From positions 61,512-125,511 of the forward strand of contig JAUIAY010000008.1 in assembly GCA_030425285.1 (NCBI GenBank): 64,000 bases of DNA, given 5' to 3'. The notes beneath the pieces are model-generated. The model saw only the letters and a list, made by a program, of their open reading frames with translations, did not search any database and was not told the DNA's origin. A program made the translations under genes and the position numbers. Each line of letters opens with the position of its first letter. The stretch's first letter is position 1. Source of the DNA: Bacteroidia bacterium. GTDB lineage: Bacteria; Bacteroidota; Bacteroidia; Flavobacteriales; Flavobacteriaceae. Shown here piece by piece: positions 61,634-64,000 of this stretch.

Positions 61634-64000
61634 ATGCTTATAAAATTACTTTTTTCAACAAAAAGCCTTATCGACTTAAAACCAACAATAATTTTATCAT
61701 TGTTGTTAATTGCTTTTTCCAGTATAAGTTTTGCCCAATGTCCTACAGTCACCAATTCAGATCAATCCTTTTGTGATATTGACGATCCCACTATTGCAAA
61801 TCTTGTAGCTATTGATAACGGAAATGGTATTCAATGGTATGATACGCCAAGCTCAACCACTCCATTATCTAGTACAACGGGATTGGAAAATGGAGAAGAT
61901 TACTATGCCGATGATAATACTGGTGCCTGTGGCGCTAGAGAACGTGTAGATGTCACCATTTACGGCCCTCCTTTTGGCTTAAATTTTCAAGGAGTTTGTG
62001 TTGACGACCCTAATGATGCAACTATTTCAGACCTAACAGCTATTGGCAATAATGTGCAATGGTATAGCTTATCATCTGGAGGATCTGCTTTACTACCTTC
62101 AACAATATTAAACGACAATACTATCTATTATGCTGATCAGGAGAATCCTGATACTGGTTGCCGAACTTCTAGGCTATCCGTTTTAGTAAACATAGGGGTT
62201 GTTCCAGTACCAACAGGAAACTCTGTTCAAACATTTTGTTCAGAAAATCCACCAACTGTTGCCGATTTATCTGCAACAGGTGCAAACAATTGGTACACCA
62301 CTGAAAACTCGGTAATCCCATTAGACCCTTCAACACCGCTCATTGATGGTGAAAATTACTTTGCAACATCTACTGATCCTCCTTGCGAAAGCAATGAAAG
62401 ATTTGAAGTTACAGTCATAATTGAGAGCCCCTCAAACCCTGGTTCGAATGGCTTTATTGAAATATGTGAATCTGATATTAATTCTATAGGAACGATTGAT
62501 TTAATTGATGAACTTTCTGATAATCCAGATATGACTGGTAGTTGGACTGGTCCTTTTCCTACTTCAAATGGAAGCTCAGGAACAGTTGATATAACTACAA
62601 TGACTGTAGTTGGAAGCCCTTATATTTTTACTTATTCTGTTGATCCTGGAAATGCTTGTTCAGCATCCAGTTCGACCGTTACAATTTCCATTTCTCCACT
62701 CCCTAATGCTGGAACCAATGGATCTCTTGATATCTGTGCTAGTGACATGACAGTTATAGATCTTTTTACAATACTAGGAGGCACACCTGATTCCGGTGGA
62801 ACATGGAGTCCATCTCTGGCATCTAGTACTGGTCTGTTTGACCCTGCCGTTGATGCACCTGGTGCCTATACCTATACCGTAACAGGCATTGATCCCTGCC
62901 CTGATGCCTCTGCCACAGTAACTGTGGCTATTGTACCTGAACCTAATGCTGGAACCAACGGATTCATTGATATATGTAACAATGATGCTACACAAGACCT
63001 CTTTACTGCCCTTGGCGGCTCTCCGGATTCTGGTGGAACTTGGAGCCCGGCCCTTGCATCTGGTACGGGCCTGTTCGATCCTGCTGTCGATACACCTGGT
63101 GTCTATACCTATACAGTGACTGGCACACCCCCATGTCCTGATGCCTCGGCTACCGTAACTGTTTCATTGGCCACTGAAGTCAATGCTGGAACCAATGGAT
63201 CTATTGATATCTGTGCTAGTGACACAACTGTTATAGATCTTTTTACAATACTAGGGGGTACACCTGATTCCGGTGGAACATGGAGCCCTACTCTTGCATC
63301 TGGTACGGGTCTGTTTGACCCAGCTCTCGATGCACCTGGTGTATATACCTATACTGTGGCTGGAACAACTCCCTGTCCCGATGCTTCGGCTACAGTGACG
63401 GTGACCTTGATTCCAGAACCTAACGCTGGATCCAACGGATCTATTGATATATGTAATAATGATGCTACACAAGACCTCTTTACTGCTCTCGGCGGTTCTC
63501 CGGATCTTGGTGGAACTTGGAGCCCGGCCCTTACATCTGGTACGGGTCTGTTCGATCCTGCCGTTGATGCGCCTGGTGTCTATACCTATACCGTGACTGG
63601 CACGCCTCCATGTCCCGATGCTTCCGCTACGGTGACGGTGGCCTTGATTCCGGAGCCTAATGCTGGCACCAACGGATCTATTGATATCTGCGCTAGTGAC
63701 ACGACAGTTATAGATCTTTTTACAATACTAGGGGGTACACCTGATTCCGGTGGAACATGGAGTCCATCTCTGGCATCTGGTACGGGTCTGTTTGACCCTG
63801 CTCTCGATGCACCTGGTGTCTATACCTATACCGTGGCCGGCACGCCACCATGTCCTGATGCTTCGGCTACAGCAACTGTTTCATTGGTCCCTGAAGTCAA
63901 TGCAGGGACGAATGGCTCAATCGATATATGTGCCAATGACACAACTGTTATAGATCTTTTTACAATACTAGGAGGCGCACCTGATTCCGGTGGAACATGG
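61634..64000 (+). CDS. Giant repeat-containing surface protein (3' end outside window)
   Basis: The frame is open for 789 codons from the ATG at 61634 to the window edge. Signal peptide (IILSLLLIAFSSISFAQ), three Ig-like (CHU_C-associated Ig_7) domains with GIQWYDTP, NVQWYS and NNWYTTE, one unit resembling GSNGFIEICESD, then a run of about 80-residue repeats from 62705. Such proteins in this phylum are secreted by the type IX system and serve in gliding or adhesion, usually with a C-terminal sorting domain (not visible). The 24-base gap from the LysM gene suggests a shared transcript. Confidence 0.88.
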   Translation, partial: MLIKLLFSTKSLIDLKPTIILSLLLIAFSSISFAQCPTVTNSDQSFCDIDDPTIANLVAIDNGNGIQWYDTPSSTTPLSSTTGLENGEDYYADDNTGACGARERVDVTIYGPPFGLNFQGVCVDDPNDATISDLTAIGNNVQWYSLSSGGSALLPSTILNDNTIYYADQENPDTGCRTSRLSVLVNIGVVPVPTGNSVQTFCSENPPTVADLSATGANNWYTTENSVIPLDPSTPLIDGENYFATSTDPPCESNERFEVTVIIESPSNPGSNGFIEICESDINSIGTIDLIDELSDNPDMTGSWTGPFPTSNGSSGTVDITTMTVVGSPYIFTYSVDPGNACSASSSTVTISISPLPNAGTNGSLDICASDMTVIDLFTILGGTPDSGGTWSPSLASSTGLFDPAVDAPGAYTYTVTGIDPCPDASATVTVAIVPEPNAGTNGFIDICNNDATQDLFTALGGSPDSGGTWSPALASGTGLFDPAVDTPGVYTYTVTGTPPCPDASATVTVSLATEVNAGTNGSIDICASDTTVIDLFTILGGTPDSGGTWSPTLASGTGLFDPALDAPGVYTYTVAGTTPCPDASATVTVTLIPEPNAGSNGSIDICNNDATQDLFTALGGSPDLGGTWSPALTSGTGLFDPAVDAPGVYTYTVTGTPPCPDASATVTVALIPEPNAGTNGSIDICASDTTVIDLFTILGGTPDSGGTWSPSLASGTGLFDPALDAPGVYTYTVAGTPPCPDASATATVSLVPEVNAGTNGSIDICANDTTVIDLFTILGGAPDSGGTW
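62705..64000 (+). repeat. Tandem 79/80-residue repeats in alternating A/B types
   Basis: Units start (codon for Asn of NAGTNG/NAGSNG) at 62705, 62945, 63182, 63422, 63659 and 63899, spaced 240, 237, 240, 237 and 240 bases. Type A has ICASDTTVIDLFTILGG (80 aa); type B has ICNNDATQDLFTALGG (79 aa). Order A-B-A-B-A-A, continuing past the edge. DNA identity between same-type units is high. Confidence 0.93.

Noticed and set aside
62705..64000. CRISPR-like periodic repeats
   Set aside because: The period is 237-240 bases, everything is in one open frame, and there are no unique spacers; these are protein repeats.

Overview
The window is AT-rich bacterial chromosome from a member of the Bacteroidota, most likely family Flavobacteriaceae. 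The signs are: TAnnTTTG promoter elements 13-30 nt before many start codons instead of Shine-Dalgarno sites; TTG and GTG starts inside operons; lineage-typical families (DUF6090, DUF6702, DUF4136, BT0820-type HAD hydrolase, carboxypeptidase-regulatory-like secreted proteins); and, at the right edge, a huge repeat-built surface protein of the gliding/type IX secretion style. I cannot name the genus. No rRNA, tRNA, CRISPR, insertion sequence or prophage was seen, and no gene-free stretch exceeds 300 bases.

Layout. 1-5.2 kb: the 3' end of an alpha-2-macroglobulin gene, then on the minus strand a DinB-like protein, a DUF4136 lipoprotein, a voltage-gated-type ion channel, obgE, and a single reading frame joining hypoxanthine phosphoribosyltransferase to adenylate kinase. 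5.3-13.9 kb: purK-purE, an M3 peptidase, an ECF sigma factor with a tiny candidate anti-sigma protein, a UbiA-like membrane protein and gcvP. 14-22 kb: a ketoacyl synthase III / methyltransferase / glycosyltransferase cluster, a NUC1-type nuclease, valS, a DUF1573 protein and an aspartyl protease with a PDZ domain. 22-34.9 kb: an aminotransferase and murB, a sigma/anti-sigma pair, a glycosyltransferase with a third ECF sigma factor, lipA-gap, a TPR hybrid histidine kinase, lpxK, a Nif3-like protein and a coiled-coil CdsZ-like protein. 35-36.3 kb: msrA and a double Fe-S protein.

36.4-45.3 kb is a kynurenine-degradation operon: kynU, kmo, a RidA-like deaminase, an aldehyde dehydrogenase, an SDR, 3-hydroxyanthranilate dioxygenase, an ACMSD-type decarboxylase and an O-methyltransferase. 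Together these can take kynurenine through 3-hydroxyanthranilate and aminocarboxymuconate semialdehyde to 2-aminomuconate and beyond. Two unrelated small genes (DUF6090 and PsbP/DcrB-like) sit inside it, and paired REP-like hairpins flank kmo. The first tryptophan-pathway steps (tryptophan dioxygenase, formamidase) are not in the window.

45.3-64 kb: tatA, an M1 peptidase with a DUF6702 protein and three tandem paralogues of a secreted family, pepE, a GNAT, an M48 peptidase, an ankyrin protein, gpmI, a HAD protein, map, DUF3050, a methyltransferase, an apbE lipoprotein, a four-LysM protein, and the adhesin that runs off the right edge.

Most noteworthy: the HPRT-adenylate kinase fusion; a REP-like sequence apparently domesticated in frame in the alpha-2-macroglobulin gene and related to the hairpins around kmo; the kynurenine operon with its O-methyltransferase and passenger genes; the tandem duplication that copied gene and promoter together; and the alternating A/B repeat architecture of the adhesin.
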